Origin: Carboxylicivirga sp. | GTDB taxonomy: Bacteria > Bacteroidota > Bacteroidia > Bacteroidales > Marinilabiliaceae | NCBI GenBank assembly: GCA_025210475.1 | Contig: JAOARW010000053.1 | Coordinates: 124,001 to 188,000, forward strand | Direction of reading: 5' to 3' | Length of the DNA: 64,000 nt | Part shown: positions 1 through 9,848 of the stretch, in pieces | Layout of the letters: each line of letters opens with the position of its first letter | Position numbering within the stretch: position 1 is the stretch's first letter | Made by a program: the position numbers and the translations under genes | Notes under the pieces: model-generated | What the model saw: the letters and a program-made list of their open reading frames with translations, nothing else | Told to the model about the DNA's origin: nothing | Database searches by the model: none

Positions 1-96
1 TTTTGCCAGTTCGTGGCCGGTGTGTTCATCAATGCCCGGAATGATCATCACAAATCGTGTGTTCATGGCCCAAAAGCTATGAGAATAGACTTCCAT
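1..96 (-). CDS. N-terminus of ApbE-like FAD:protein FMN transferase (partial)
   Basis: A minus-strand reading frame runs off the left edge. It begins at an ATG at 96-94, just after an in-frame stop, and gives 32 residues, MEVYSHSFWAMNTRF followed by VMIIPGIDEHTGHELAK. The H-x-F-x-AMNT/AMGT pattern followed by a short hydrophobic strand is typical of the start of ApbE-family flavin transferases, which attach FMN covalently to target proteins outside the cytoplasm. A second ATG at 66-64 (the AMNT methionine) is possible but would lose the conserved HSFWA. Only about a tenth of the protein is visible, so the assignment is tentative. Confidence 0.5.
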   Translation of the reverse strand, partial: MEVYSHSFWAMNTRFVMIIPGIDEHTGHELAK

Positions 97-142
97 ATGT
101 CATGCAGAATTTATTTATTACTCAAGGTGCCCAAAAAAGTTT

Positions 143-196
143 GTTCATTGAGCAAGGTTGTGTAAATGTGATTTACACAAGCCCCGCTCAATGAAC
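143..196 (-). terminator. Long imperfect palindrome, likely terminator
   Basis: Outer arms 143-153 and 186-196 are perfect 11-bp complements (GTTCATTGAGC / GCTCAATGAAC) and inner arms 158-167 and 171-180 are perfect 10-bp complements (TTGTGTAAAT / ATTTACACAA), separated by a small internal loop. Read on the minus strand the hairpin lies 41 bases after the oxidoreductase stop and is followed five bases later by a run of six T (131-136 region), as in a factor-independent terminator. It separates this unit from the ApbE-like gene. Confidence 0.65.
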
Positions 197-236
197 ATAT
201 AACAAGATTTGGGACATCTTATTACTTAAGCACTAA

Positions 237-1595
237 CTATAATTTTGGTTCCCAACCAGGTTCATAATCACGGCGCCATAGTTTCATGGCATCACGATCA
301 TATATTCTACCGGTTTCGGTATCAACTTCAAATCCTTTACCAACACGGTAAGCTATGTTAGCATAGTGTGTTAGCATTTGACTGATAGCTCCCTGTTCAA
401 TTGGAGAAGTCAGTTTTGCTTTACCACGAATGGCATCGAAGAAATTCACCGAGTGACGTGTTGACAGATCACCGCCACCACCTAACTGGGTTCCATCTTC
501 GCTGCTGCCGGAACGTACTTCCTTCACTAACTTTCCTTTACGGTCGTATAATTTGTAGTGATCGCGGTCGATAAATACCGATCCTTCAGATCCGTATATA
601 ATGGTTCCTCGTCCAGCGCCATAGGTACTGTAGTTATTTCGGCTTTTACCATCCCACTGAATGAGGCGGTTATTGTCGAAATGGAAGCTTGCCTCCATGG
701 TATCGTACATTTCCCAACCATCATTCTTAAAGTGCATCTTATCTGCCCAAACATCTACTTTCTCTGGATATTTTACATCCAATGCCCAGCGAGCGATATC
801 TAACTCATGTGTGGCATTGTTACCCATTTCGGCTGTGCCAAAATCCCAACCGTACCAGTGCCAGTTGTAGTTCCAGGTATCGTGCTCATATGCTTTGCGC
901 GGTGATGGTCCCTGGAAAAGCTCCCAATCCAAACCTGCCGGGGCAGCCTGCTTTTTCGGTACAGGTACTTCTCCTCGGCTATTGCTGTAGAATGCAACCG
1001 CTTTATAGGCTGTACCAATAATACCATTATGGATATCGTTAATAATCTGATTTGATTCAACAGAAGAACGCTGCTGGTTACCCATCTGAACCACCTTGTT
1101 GTAGTGCTTTTGGAAAGCAACTACCATTTCTCCTTCTTTTGGATTGTGGCTACAAGGTTTTTCAAGGTAAACATGTTTACCAGCTTGCATGGCCATACAG
1201 GCACCTGGCGTGTGCCAATGGTCAGGAGTCGCCATAAAAACAGCATCCACTTTTTTATCGGCCAATACCTTGCGAATATCTTTTTCGGTTTTGAACTTAT
1301 CGCTGGTCATCTTGGCAACCTTTGCCTTGGCGCTATCCAACTGCTTGTCCATTACATCGCATAAGTATAATAACTCGATGTTGTTGTCAGCGTTGGTAAT
1401 AGCTGGCAAGAAAGCTCCATAGCGACGTCCGAGTCCCTGGATGGCAACCGAAATTCGATCATTGGCACCGATGATTCTTTTATAGCTTCGTGCCGACATG
1501 GCGTTGACACTGCTGCTTAGTGCTACTCCGGTTGCTCCCAAACCCACTTTCTTCAGAAAATCTCTCCTCGACTGTTCTTTATTGTTTGCTCCCAT
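237..1595 (-). CDS. Gfo/Idh/MocA family oxidoreductase, Tat-exported
   Basis: A 452-residue NAD(P)-type sugar or polyol dehydrogenase. The N-terminus carries a twin-arginine signal, SRRDFLKK at residues 9-16 followed by a hydrophobic stretch, so the enzyme is probably exported folded with its cofactor. A Rossmann segment (VAIQGLGRRYG) follows at about residues 50-60, the EKPCSHN motif carrying the catalytic-type lysine lies near residue 145, and an NATHELDIARW segment lies near 260. It starts six bases after the stop of the DUF1080 gene on the same strand, so the two are probably co-transcribed. In characterised Bacteroidetes systems such pairs oxidise a sugar at C3 before the DUF1080 partner cleaves the glycosidic bond. 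The natural substrate cannot be read from the sequence. Confidence 0.85.
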   Translation of the reverse strand: MGANNKEQSRRDFLKKVGLGATGVALSSSVNAMSARSYKRIIGANDRISVAIQGLGRRYGAFLPAITNADNNIELLYLCDVMDKQLDSAKAKVAKMTSDKFKTEKDIRKVLADKKVDAVFMATPDHWHTPGACMAMQAGKHVYLEKPCSHNPKEGEMVVAFQKHYNKVVQMGNQQRSSVESNQIINDIHNGIIGTAYKAVAFYSNSRGEVPVPKKQAAPAGLDWELFQGPSPRKAYEHDTWNYNWHWYGWDFGTAEMGNNATHELDIARWALDVKYPEKVDVWADKMHFKNDGWEMYDTMEASFHFDNNRLIQWDGKSRNNYSTYGAGRGTIIYGSEGSVFIDRDHYKLYDRKGKLVKEVRSGSSEDGTQLGGGGDLSTRHSVNFFDAIRGKAKLTSPIEQGAISQMLTHYANIAYRVGKGFEVDTETGRIYDRDAMKLWRRDYEPGWEPKL

Positions 1596-1601
1596 CTCTG
1601 A

Positions 1602-2951
1602 TTATAATTCTTTAATTTTAATATTGCGGAATCGCACTTCGTCACCATGATCTTGCAATAAGATATGACCATCTTTGAAGTTACCGAAGTTTTCCCACTT
1701 CTGGTATTTGCTGTAGTTTACAAGCGCTTGCCACATTTGTGTGTTACGCTCATACTCAACCTTTTTATCGCCATTTAAATAGTGAATAACCTTATTACCT
1801 CTTACTTCAATGCGGGCTCTGTTCCATTTACCAACAATGTTATGTGTTTTTCCGCTGGCAGGAATAAGGTCGTAAAGAGATGCCAGCGTGCGGTTATTTA
1901 AAACACCTTTTTTGGCATCAGGATGGTTTTTGTTATCCAAGATCTGAAATTCACAACCAATGGCCGAACCAGCACCTTTGTTGATGTTACCTTGTACAAA
2001 ATATTTAATACCACTGTTGGCTCCTTCGGTTATGTTAAAATCCACTTCCAGGATGAAGTTTTCGTATTTAGCAACAGTTACAATATCACCACCGTTACCC
2101 GATTCAGCACCATCAGCTTTTTCGACAACCAATGTTCCATCTTCGACACGCCATCCTTTTTCAGGGAAATTTTCGAGCTTAACACCGCGCCATCCGTCAG
2201 TTGTTTTGCCGTCCCATAATAATTTCCAACCATCTTCTTTCTCGTCTTCAGTCAAAGTATTTTTAAGGTAGCTAACCAAACGAACATCTTTCATTGGAGT
2301 TCTGGCATCTTCCAGTCCTTCTGTCATAATGCGAATGTTCTTCCAGCTGATGGTTTTACCTTCAAGTTCTTTTTTGTTACCAATACCATGAACCTGTAAA
2401 CCGATAAAACCTTTAGCAGTCATATCATCAAACAGGTTAGATACCGGAATGCCATTAACCCAAGTGCGGATTGAATAACCAATGGCCTCGACGCGTACCT
2501 TATTCCACTCGCCGTTTTTGAAGGCTTTTTTACCTTCCGGATTGTATTTTAGTGGGTAAATCCAGCCACGTCGGCCTTCATCATAAATACCACCTGTCCA
2601 GCGACGATCAGAATCATCACATTCAACCTGGTAACCATGTACACGACCGTCTTTGTAATCTTTTAAACTGTTGCTTCGGATTTGAACACCGGAATTAAGA
2701 CCGCGTTCCATTTTGATTTCATACTCTAAAATAAAATCGCTGTAGTATTTTTTGGTTGTAAGGAAAGTATTAGGTGTACCGGTTTTACTTGTTCCTACTA
2801 TTACACCGTCTTCAACTTTATATTCTGCTGTTCCGTTTAATGTCTTCCACCCCTTAAGATTTTTGCCATTGAATAGTTTTGTCCACTGGTTTTGGGCATT
2901 GCCGCTTAAGGCAAATGTTAATAAAAGTAACCCAAGAATCGTTTTTCTCAT
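1602..2951 (-). CDS. Two-domain DUF1080 (3-keto-disaccharide hydrolase family) protein
   Basis: A 449-residue exported protein with a signal peptide ending near residue 19. It has two DUF1080/PF06439 concanavalin-like domains: about residues 22-212, opening [13 protein letters not shown], and about 240-449, opening [13 protein letters not shown]. Both end in a strand of the type ISWKNIRI / VRFRNIKI. Family members cleave 3-keto-glycosides or isomerise keto sugars and are commonly encoded beside Gfo/Idh/MocA dehydrogenases, as here, with a six-base gap. Most relatives have one domain of about 220-260 residues, so the tandem form is notable. The upstream gene is a hybrid sensor, which may control the pair. 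Confidence 0.85.
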   Translation of the reverse strand: MRKTILGLLLLTFALSGNAQNQWTKLFNGKNLKGWKTLNGTAEYKVEDGVIVGTSKTGTPNTFLTTKKYYSDFILEYEIKMERGLNSGVQIRSNSLKDYKDGRVHGYQVECDDSDRRWTGGIYDEGRRGWIYPLKYNPEGKKAFKNGEWNKVRVEAIGYSIRTWVNGIPVSNLFDDMTAKGFIGLQVHGIGNKKELEGKTISWKNIRIMTEGLEDARTPMKDVRLVSYLKNTLTEDEKEDGWKLLWDGKTTDGWRGVKLENFPEKGWRVEDGTLVVEKADGAESGNGGDIVTVAKYENFILEVDFNITEGANSGIKYFVQGNINKGAGSAIGCEFQILDNKNHPDAKKGVLNNRTLASLYDLIPASGKTHNIVGKWNRARIEVRGNKVIHYLNGDKKVEYERNTQMWQALVNYSKYQKWENFGNFKDGHILLQDHGDEVRFRNIKIKEL

Positions 2952-3174
2952 CTGATCTAAAATTTACATTAATTTCAAGGTGCAAGGTAAAGAGGATCAG
3001 AAATTGGGATACCTGATGTTTGTGTCAGATATACCGGAGATTTGTTGCAGTGAGTTGGAAAGTTTCTAAAGCAGAGGTGAATAAGGAGATGGAGTTGGGG
3101 TTGAGTAGAGCAAGAAAAGCATACTTAAGTTGAACGAATTTATCCAATAAGCCCAGATTTTTGTTCGTAAATCA

Positions 3175-6100
3175 CTAAACAATATCGCGCGGCGTTTTGC
3201 CAAATTGCTTTTTAAAGCATTGTCTGAAGTAATCGGCATCCTCAAAACCCACCTTCATGGCCAATTCTGCAACCTGCATATGTGGATCATCCTGGATAAG
3301 TTCGTAGGCAATGCGCATGCGCACCTCGCGAATAAATTCGATTGCACTTTTATCACTGATGGATTTTAGTTTACGGTACAGGGTAGATCGGCTCATACCT
3401 AATTGCTTGCCCAATTCTTCAACACCAAAGTCAGAGTCTTCAACGTTCTCGTAAATCAGGTTAATAACTTTATTCAGAAATGGGGGAAGATTCTGTTTCC
3501 AATCTGATTTGACTTCCTGACTGCCAGGTGCTAATTTCTTTTGAAGGTTGGCTTTAAACTGCTGTCTGGCCTGCATTACATTGTGAATTTTTCCTGCCAG
3601 AATTCGGTGATTAAAGGGTTTCACGATGTAGTCATCTGCTCCGCAATCAATACCTATCTGCTGATTTTCTTCAGCACCTAAAGCTGTAAGCAAGAGGATG
3701 GGGATGTGATTGGTGCGTTCATCCTGTTTCAGCAGTCGGCAAACCTCATAGCCATTTTTGCCAGGCATCAATACATCTGATACTATAATGTCCGGAATTT
3801 TATCAAGAGCCAGTTGAACACCTTTTTCACCATCAGGAGCTTCGTAAATTTCTTTAGCCTGAATGGATGATTTAATAAAATCGCGCAAATCATCATTGTC
3901 TTCAATAACTAAAACCGAGTAGTCATCAACTTCAGTTGTAATTGCTTGCTGTTTAAAGTCTGAATCAATAAATTGTGTTTCTGCAATCAATTCAGAACTC
4001 TCAATTACCGGAATTTCAAATTCGAAACAACTGCCTCCTTCCGGATTCTGTTTCAGGTAGATGTCGCCACCATGCAAAATGGCTAGCTCTTTGGCAAGGG
4101 CTAAGCCAATTCCGGTACCGGCTGCTTTATTGGCACTGTTTTCATCGCGGTAAAAGCGTTTAAAAATCGCCGATTGCTGTTCTTCCTTAATACCCGGACC
4201 GGAATCGCAAACGGATAAAGTGATGTGTTTATCAGCATTCCGTGTAAGTAAAACCTTTACCATGCCTTTTTCAGGAGTGTATTTCAGAGCATTGCTGATG
4301 AGGTTTACGGCTACTTTTTCAATCACATCAGCATCAAAACAAAGCTCAAAGGAGTCCGATGATATTTGCAAAGTATAGCCGATCTCCTTTTTATCGGCCA
4401 GTGGCTTAAAGTTACCGAAAATGTTCTGGATGCAATCATCGAGTTTGCCTTTTTGCGATTGCACCGACATGTGACCGGTATCTATCTTCCTAAAATCCAA
4501 TAGTTGATTAACCAGGTTTAGAAGACGTTTCGTATTGCGTTGAACCAACTTAAGGTCGCTTAGATGTTTATCTTTTGAGTCCATTGAGCTCAAAAGCTTA
4601 TCAATGGGCGCTGAAATCAATGTTAAAGGTGTTCGGATCTCGTGCGATATGCTCGTGAAAAAACGAATTTTTCGTTCGTCGGCTTCGTGCACCTGCTTTG
4701 TCATCTCCACCACTTTATCGCGCTGTTCCTCAATTTCTTTCTTCTGATTTTCAAGCACCGTGTTTTGTTGCTCAATGGCTTCTTTTTGAGAGCGAAGATT
4801 TTTCGTTTTTTCTTCAACTTCAAACTCCAGTTTAGCTTTTTGAAGGGTCAGGTTTCTTAAGCGAAGGCGATAGCCCACCAGTAGTAACAGAATCAAGGCA
4901 ACCGACATGGTTATTTTAAACCAGATGGTTTGGTAATAGGCCGGATGTATGGTTATGTGTACAAGTTTGGTTTCGCTCCACTTGCCATCGGCGTTGGCAG
5001 CACGCAGTTTAAATCGGTAATGTCCATAGGGAACGTTGGTAAATACCGCCTTTCGATCCCTGAAATCGGCATCAATCCATTTGTCATTAAATCCTTCCAG
5101 CTGATACTGGTAATGAATTTGCTGGGGCTTTGACAGTGAAATAGCCAGTAAGTCAAAAGTAAAAAAGTTTTCATAATGAGCCAGCTCGATACTGTCGGTC
5201 TGACTGATAGGTTTCTTTAATAATACCCGGTTGTTAATTTCCTGACCTCTTATTATGGGCTCGTTTAAAAGACTAAAGCCTTGCACATAAACTCTGGGGG
5301 CTACCTGATTATTAACCATCAATCCGGGATCGAACTTGTAAAAACCGTTGATGCCACCAAATAATAATTCGCCTTTAAAGTTTTGCCACCAGGCATCGTC
5401 GGAAAATTCAAATCCCTGCAGGTAGTTGTTGATGCTTTTGGTATCTGGTGAAATACGCGATAAGCCATTGGCCGTTGAAACCCAAATGTAACCTTCACGA
5501 TCTTCGTTAACACTGTAAACAACATTATTAACCAAGCCTTCAAATTCGGAGTATAATCTAAACTTATCCTGGCCGGGTTCCAGGCAGTTCAGACCACTGT
5601 GTGTGCCAACCCAAAGTCGTTTTTGGGTGTCGAATAAAACAGAGTAGGCTTTATTATTGGACAGTGAAGTTTTATCGGTTAAAACAGATTGGTAATTGGT
5701 GAACTGACCAGTTTCAGGATTGAGCATATCAATTCCTGCTCCGTCGGTGGCAATCCAAATATTGCCTTTATCATCTTCGGTTATGCCACGAATGAAATTT
5801 CGGTTGCCAAAGTTACCTTCATTGCTGTGCTGATAAATGTGTGCTTCACCAGTTTGTCGGTCATATTGTATTAATCCGCCGGTCGACCCTATCCAGAATC
5901 GGTTTTTAGAGTCTTCAAAAAACTCATAAACACTACCCATTGTGCCCAGCTGCTGGATTAAATCCGGGGTAATATTTTCAAAATGGTAAGATGTGCCATT
6001 TTTAACGAGTTTTGAAACGCCACCTGACGAGCCCAGCCAAATCTGTCCTTCCTTATCAAGATACATGCCTCGAATAACATTTGAAGGTATTTTTTTTGCA

Positions 6101-7341
6101 TCATCTTGCCTGGAGGTGAAATGATCCACTTCCCCCTGCTCAATGTTAAAACGATCAAGGCCTTCGTCTCGATATCCAATCCAGATATTTCCATCCCGAT
6201 CTTCCAATAAGGTGCGAACGTCATTGCTGCGCATGGTAAATGATTCGCCCAGACGCTTCATGTATTTGGCAAAAGGTTGTTTAAACGGATCATATTTATT
6301 TAAGCCACTATACCTTGTTCCTATCCATATCACACCTTCACGATCTTTATGCATGCTGGTAATGTTATTTCCTGAAAGACTCTCGGCATTAAATAAGTCA
6401 TTTTTGGACCAGCTGATTTTTAATTGATCTTCTGTATTCAGGTTAATCAGGCCATTATTGGTACCAACCCAATAATTATTGGCATCGATTTGTGTGAAGG
6501 CATTGAAGTAATGGCGTAATCCGGTAAGTTCACTAACCTGAGAACGATTTAGAGTTAGGGCAACGAGCAACTGGCCGCTGGCTTGGGTGGTAATTTGCTG
6601 AACATAGTTTGAGTGAATAATCCAGAAATCATCATTATCATCTTTATAAATCTGGTTGACGTAATTACGACTACGGTTTTGAAGATGATTAAAATTGGGA
6701 TACTCAATTAGTTTATTATCCTGCAACTTCAACAACTGCAACCCCTGTTCTGTGCCAAGCCATACATATCCGTTTTGATACTCAAAAAGGGCAGTAATCT
6801 GATCTGAGACGCCAAATTCTGAAAGTTTAAAGTTGGTGATTGAATCCGTTAGCGTGTTTAAAATACTAAGGCCATTTGAGGTGCCGATCCAGATATGATG
6901 ATCACTTTGACAAATAGTAGTCACATTGTTACCGGCTATCTGCTGTCCTTTTGGTCCGAGAGAATGATAGTTCTTAAAATCTCCTGTTTCAGGTTCTATC
7001 ACCGATAATCCCGTTCCAACAGTACCAAACCATATTTTACCATTATTGTCGGGATAAATAAAACTAATGATATTCGATCCTGTATAATACGGGTTATTCT
7101 GGCCAGGCTTAAAATTGACAAACTCATAACCATCAAAGCGGGACAGACCATCGAATGTAGCCATCCACAAATAGCCGCTGGAATCGGTTTTTATGTCAGA
7201 AACGTAATTGTTTCCCATGCCATCTAAAGTTGAAAAACGCTCAAAGCGATAAGCATTTTGTCCTTCCGATAGAAAGAATAAACAGCACAGAATAAGTACC
7301 AGCGGTACCCTGATAAACCTATTATTTGAAGATAGAATCAC
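3175..7341 (-). CDS. Hybrid two-component system sensor/regulator (HTCS)
   Basis: A 1388-residue one-protein signalling system. After a signal peptide (to about residue 27) come many two-component-propeller repeats of the type GxxWxGTxxGLxxL, spanning about residues 40-730, then a Y_Y_Y domain (about 735-800) and one membrane helix (about 808-828). In the cytoplasm there follow a coiled coil, a HisKA domain with the phospho-acceptor histidine in SHEIRTPLTLI (near 899), a HATPase with DSGPGIKEE and GTGIGLAL, a receiver domain with the aspartate in VSDVLMPG (near 1187) and KPF, and an AraC-type DNA-binding domain to the C-terminus. The length matches the family. HTCS proteins normally sense oligosaccharides in the periplasm and activate adjacent carbohydrate genes, and the DUF1080 and Gfo/Idh genes are directly downstream on the same strand. 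Confidence 0.95.
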   Translation of the reverse strand: MILSSNNRFIRVPLVLILCCLFFLSEGQNAYRFERFSTLDGMGNNYVSDIKTDSSGYLWMATFDGLSRFDGYEFVNFKPGQNNPYYTGSNIISFIYPDNNGKIWFGTVGTGLSVIEPETGDFKNYHSLGPKGQQIAGNNVTTICQSDHHIWIGTSNGLSILNTLTDSITNFKLSEFGVSDQITALFEYQNGYVWLGTEQGLQLLKLQDNKLIEYPNFNHLQNRSRNYVNQIYKDDNDDFWIIHSNYVQQITTQASGQLLVALTLNRSQVSELTGLRHYFNAFTQIDANNYWVGTNNGLINLNTEDQLKISWSKNDLFNAESLSGNNITSMHKDREGVIWIGTRYSGLNKYDPFKQPFAKYMKRLGESFTMRSNDVRTLLEDRDGNIWIGYRDEGLDRFNIEQGEVDHFTSRQDDAKKIPSNVIRGMYLDKEGQIWLGSSGGVSKLVKNGTSYHFENITPDLIQQLGTMGSVYEFFEDSKNRFWIGSTGGLIQYDRQTGEAHIYQHSNEGNFGNRNFIRGITEDDKGNIWIATDGAGIDMLNPETGQFTNYQSVLTDKTSLSNNKAYSVLFDTQKRLWVGTHSGLNCLEPGQDKFRLYSEFEGLVNNVVYSVNEDREGYIWVSTANGLSRISPDTKSINNYLQGFEFSDDAWWQNFKGELLFGGINGFYKFDPGLMVNNQVAPRVYVQGFSLLNEPIIRGQEINNRVLLKKPISQTDSIELAHYENFFTFDLLAISLSKPQQIHYQYQLEGFNDKWIDADFRDRKAVFTNVPYGHYRFKLRAANADGKWSETKLVHITIHPAYYQTIWFKITMSVALILLLLVGYRLRLRNLTLQKAKLEFEVEEKTKNLRSQKEAIEQQNTVLENQKKEIEEQRDKVVEMTKQVHEADERKIRFFTSISHEIRTPLTLISAPIDKLLSSMDSKDKHLSDLKLVQRNTKRLLNLVNQLLDFRKIDTGHMSVQSQKGKLDDCIQNIFGNFKPLADKKEIGYTLQISSDSFELCFDADVIEKVAVNLISNALKYTPEKGMVKVLLTRNADKHITLSVCDSGPGIKEEQQSAIFKRFYRDENSANKAAGTGIGLALAKELAILHGGDIYLKQNPEGGSCFEFEIPVIESSELIAETQFIDSDFKQQAITTEVDDYSVLVIEDNDDLRDFIKSSIQAKEIYEAPDGEKGVQLALDKIPDIIVSDVLMPGKNGYEVCRLLKQDERTNHIPILLLTALGAEENQQIGIDCGADDYIVKPFNHRILAGKIHNVMQARQQFKANLQKKLAPGSQEVKSDWKQNLPPFLNKVINLIYENVEDSDFGVEELGKQLGMSRSTLYRKLKSISDKSAIEFIREVRMRIAYELIQDDPHMQVAELAMKVGFEDADYFRQCFKKQFGKTPRDIV

Positions 7342-7355
7342 TTGCCAAATTTGAA

Positions 7356-7374
7356 ATTCCTACAAAATAGGAAT
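7356..7374. repeat. Short inverted repeat between FAD oxidoreductase and HTCS
   Basis: ATTCCTA (7356-7362) and TAGGAAT (7368-7374) are perfect 7-bp complements around a five-base loop, in the 60-base gap just upstream of the HTCS start. It could be a weak attenuator or an operator. There is no proper T-tract. Confidence 0.35.
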
Positions 7375-7401
7375 AATTGATCAAAGGATGATGGACTCAT
7401 C

Positions 7402-8421
7402 TCAACTTTGGGAATGGTTGATCAGATTAGCGAATGCATTTGCCAGGTAAGGAGCCATCAGCCCTCCTCTGGAACCCAGACCGTTGAAAATACCAATTTG
7501 TGGATGTTCATCTAAAAAACCATACGAGGGACGACGATCAGTAAAGGTTGGCCTAATCCCAGTCAATTGGCGATTGATGCTTAAGGGTAAATCAGAAATG
7601 TTCGACCATTTGTTGAGTAACTCAGTTTGCTTTTCAGGGCTTGGTTCAAGCGATTTCCAAGAGTGCGAATAAGTTGCTCCGATTTTATATTGATGATCAC
7701 CTATAGGCATAACAAAAACCCCTTTACTTAATATGTACTCCAGCTTAAGCCCAGGAATGGTAACATCCAATAATTCCCCCTTTGTGTTATTCCATTTCAG
7801 ATGTTTGAAAAACGGGCTGTTAGCATCAAAACTACCGCGACAAAAGATCACTTTGCTGGCTTTATTTCCTTGCCATTCAATACCATTTTGATTGATTTTT
7901 AAATCCTGATCATCAAAACTGACTTCCAGTAAAGCATTGTTTCTTTGCAGAAACTGGCGATAACTTTTCAGAATGCTTGCCATATCCAGACGGGCGCATG
8001 GATGAATGGTTCCATAACCATAAGGTTGGCGAATGCCATCGGGTAAATCATGTTTGGCAGTAAATGAAATATAGTGTTTCAGTGTTTCTTTTTGATAACG
8101 GTGGTGCCAAAATGCTTCATCGTCCTTGCCATATATTTTTCTTACAGTCAGAGGGTAATAAAACCGCTCGCTGAGAAATTCCTCCAGCTCTTGATAGATT
8201 TGATGGGCGTATGGTTGAAATACATCGGCCTGCCAGGTTCTATTTACCCGTTTTACAACAATTGGATTGATAAGACCTGCTGCCGCCCTTGATGCACTTC
8301 CTGCCACGGGATTATCGATTACTTTATGGGCAATGTTTTTTTTGAATAGCTGATAGGAAAGCATGGTTCCTGCAAGTCCTTGTCCTACGATCAATATCTG
8401 TTTTTTTTCTTTATCAGGCAT
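7402..8421 (-). CDS. FAD-dependent oxidoreductase (DAO family)
   Basis: A 339-residue flavoprotein. The N-terminus has a dinucleotide-binding fold, ILIVGQGLAGTMLSYQL at about residues 9-25, and the C-terminus has the typical second FAD contact, NGLGSRGGLMAPYLA. GIRPTFTDRRPSYG near residue 285 resembles the substrate/FAD region of glycine-oxidase-like (DadA/ThiO/MnmC C-terminal) proteins. No signal peptide is seen, so it is probably cytoplasmic. The specific substrate, probably an amine or amino acid, is unknown. It lies upstream of the HTCS gene on the same strand with a 60-base gap, but nothing shows that they work together. Confidence 0.8.
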   Translation of the reverse strand: MPDKEKKQILIVGQGLAGTMLSYQLFKKNIAHKVIDNPVAGSASRAAAGLINPIVVKRVNRTWQADVFQPYAHQIYQELEEFLSERFYYPLTVRKIYGKDDEAFWHHRYQKETLKHYISFTAKHDLPDGIRQPYGYGTIHPCARLDMASILKSYRQFLQRNNALLEVSFDDQDLKINQNGIEWQGNKASKVIFCRGSFDANSPFFKHLKWNNTKGELLDVTIPGLKLEYILSKGVFVMPIGDHQYKIGATYSHSWKSLEPSPEKQTELLNKWSNISDLPLSINRQLTGIRPTFTDRRPSYGFLDEHPQIGIFNGLGSRGGLMAPYLANAFANLINHSQS

Positions 8422-8627
8422 TATCAGATGCTATGTTTTTAAGTGCTTTGAAAAATAGATGCTTCTTGTCGGGTTACGATTCTTCTTAACCAAAGAAAAA
8501 AAGATGTAGCACATTTGTTCAATTACCTGTAACAAGATTTCAGATAATGGCTTTGGGCCGTGTATATATTTCGCGTATTCAGATAAAAGCTTGAACTTAG
8601 TGATTAGAACCTCTAAAAAGTTTTACT

Positions 8628-9710
8628 ATGAAAAAATTTAATCATCTGATTGGGTTACTATTTGTATCTCTGATTGCACTAATGTCGGCTTGCCAGCCTG
8701 CGCAAAAACAATCTTCGGCCAAACACTTTGTTTGGATGGGTGAGGGTAAAAATGAGAATGCCACCGACCTGGAGAAGATGTTCGTCAAATTGAAGGATGC
8801 TGGATTTTCAGGTGTGATGTACCAATGTTCATTGGAGAAATACCCAGCTGCCGTGGAATTGGCACATAAGCATGGTTTAGAGTTGCATGCCTGGCAAAAT
8901 ATTCTACGCCGTTATGATGATCAGTTATTAAAGAACCATGCCGATTGGTATACGGTTAGTCGCGATGGCAAGTCAACGGCAGAACATCCGCCATTTGTCG
9001 ATTATTATAAATGGCTTTGCCCTACCAAAACAGAGGTTCGTGATTATCTGAAAAAGTATGTTGAGGATTTGGCTATGGTGCCAAATATTGATGGCGTTCA
9101 TTTGGATTATATCCGTCATTCCGATGTAATACTGGCCCGCGATCTTTGGGATGTATATGGATTGGTGATGGATAAAGAATATGCTGAATATGATTTTTGC
9201 TATTGCGATGATTGCATCGAGCGTTACAAAAAAGAAACGGGTGAAGATGCTTCTGTTTTTGGCGATGCAGCACCGGATAATGAGCGCTGGCGCCAATTTC
9301 GATACGATATGGTTACAGAAACTGTTGATGTATTAACTAAGGCCGTACATGCTAAAGGAAATAAGGTTAATGCGGCCGTATTTCCAACACCAACTATTTC
9401 TAAAACTTTGGTTCGACAGGAGTGGGATAACTGGGCATTGGATGCTTATTACCCAATGAATTACAATAGTTTTTACCGCGAAGATATTGAATGGATCAAA
9501 CAAGCATGCATCGAAGGTGTAACGGCGCTTAAAGGAAACGCACCTTTATACAGTGGTTTGTTTATGCCGGCTTTCGGCACGCCTGAAGAGTTTCGTTTAG
9601 CCATCCAGGCTTCTAAAAATGGAGGGGCTGATGGAATTAGTGTTTTCACACCCTATGAGATGAATGAAGAACACTGGCAGATTGTTAAGGAAGAAATTGC
9701 GAATTGGTAA
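8628..9710 (+). CDS. Lipoprotein with glycoside-hydrolase-like (GHL10-type) TIM barrel
   Basis: A 360-residue exported lipoprotein with signal MKKFNHLIG... and lipobox LMSAC (Cys22). The body looks like a beta/alpha barrel: FSGVMYQC, LELHAWQN and the GHL10-like motif DGVHLDYIRHSD near residue 160, in which an aspartate and arginine sit at a strand end. A YCDDCIERY segment near 197-205 resembles the CxxC(xxR) stretch often seen in these barrels. The end has DAYYPMNY and DGISVFTPYEM, again barrel-like. The activity is probably on a glycan, but no substrate can be named. It stands alone, between a divergent FAD oxidoreductase and a convergent ung gene, with a shared terminator after it. Confidence 0.65.
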   Translation: MKKFNHLIGLLFVSLIALMSACQPAQKQSSAKHFVWMGEGKNENATDLEKMFVKLKDAGFSGVMYQCSLEKYPAAVELAHKHGLELHAWQNILRRYDDQLLKNHADWYTVSRDGKSTAEHPPFVDYYKWLCPTKTEVRDYLKKYVEDLAMVPNIDGVHLDYIRHSDVILARDLWDVYGLVMDKEYAEYDFCYCDDCIERYKKETGEDASVFGDAAPDNERWRQFRYDMVTETVDVLTKAVHAKGNKVNAAVFPTPTISKTLVRQEWDNWALDAYYPMNYNSFYREDIEWIKQACIEGVTALKGNAPLYSGLFMPAFGTPEEFRLAIQASKNGGADGISVFTPYEMNEEHWQIVKEEIANW

Positions 9711-9796
9711 AGGTGTAGAAGATATAAGACAAAAGACTTAAGCTAATTGAGATAATGCCTTACCGAACTTAAAATATTTTGGTGTAGTTAGTAGTG

Positions 9797-9836
9797 AACG
9801 CCTTCTGATTGTTTAAGTACAACAGGAGGCGTTTTT
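9797..9836. terminator. Factor-independent terminator between convergent genes
   Basis: AACGCCTTCTG (9797-9807) pairs with CAGGAGGCGTT (9823-9833) with one T-G wobble, followed by a T5 run (9832-9836). It serves the plus-strand lipoprotein gene and may also act on the converging ung transcript. Confidence 0.8.
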
Positions 9837-9848
9837 GCATAATTACGA

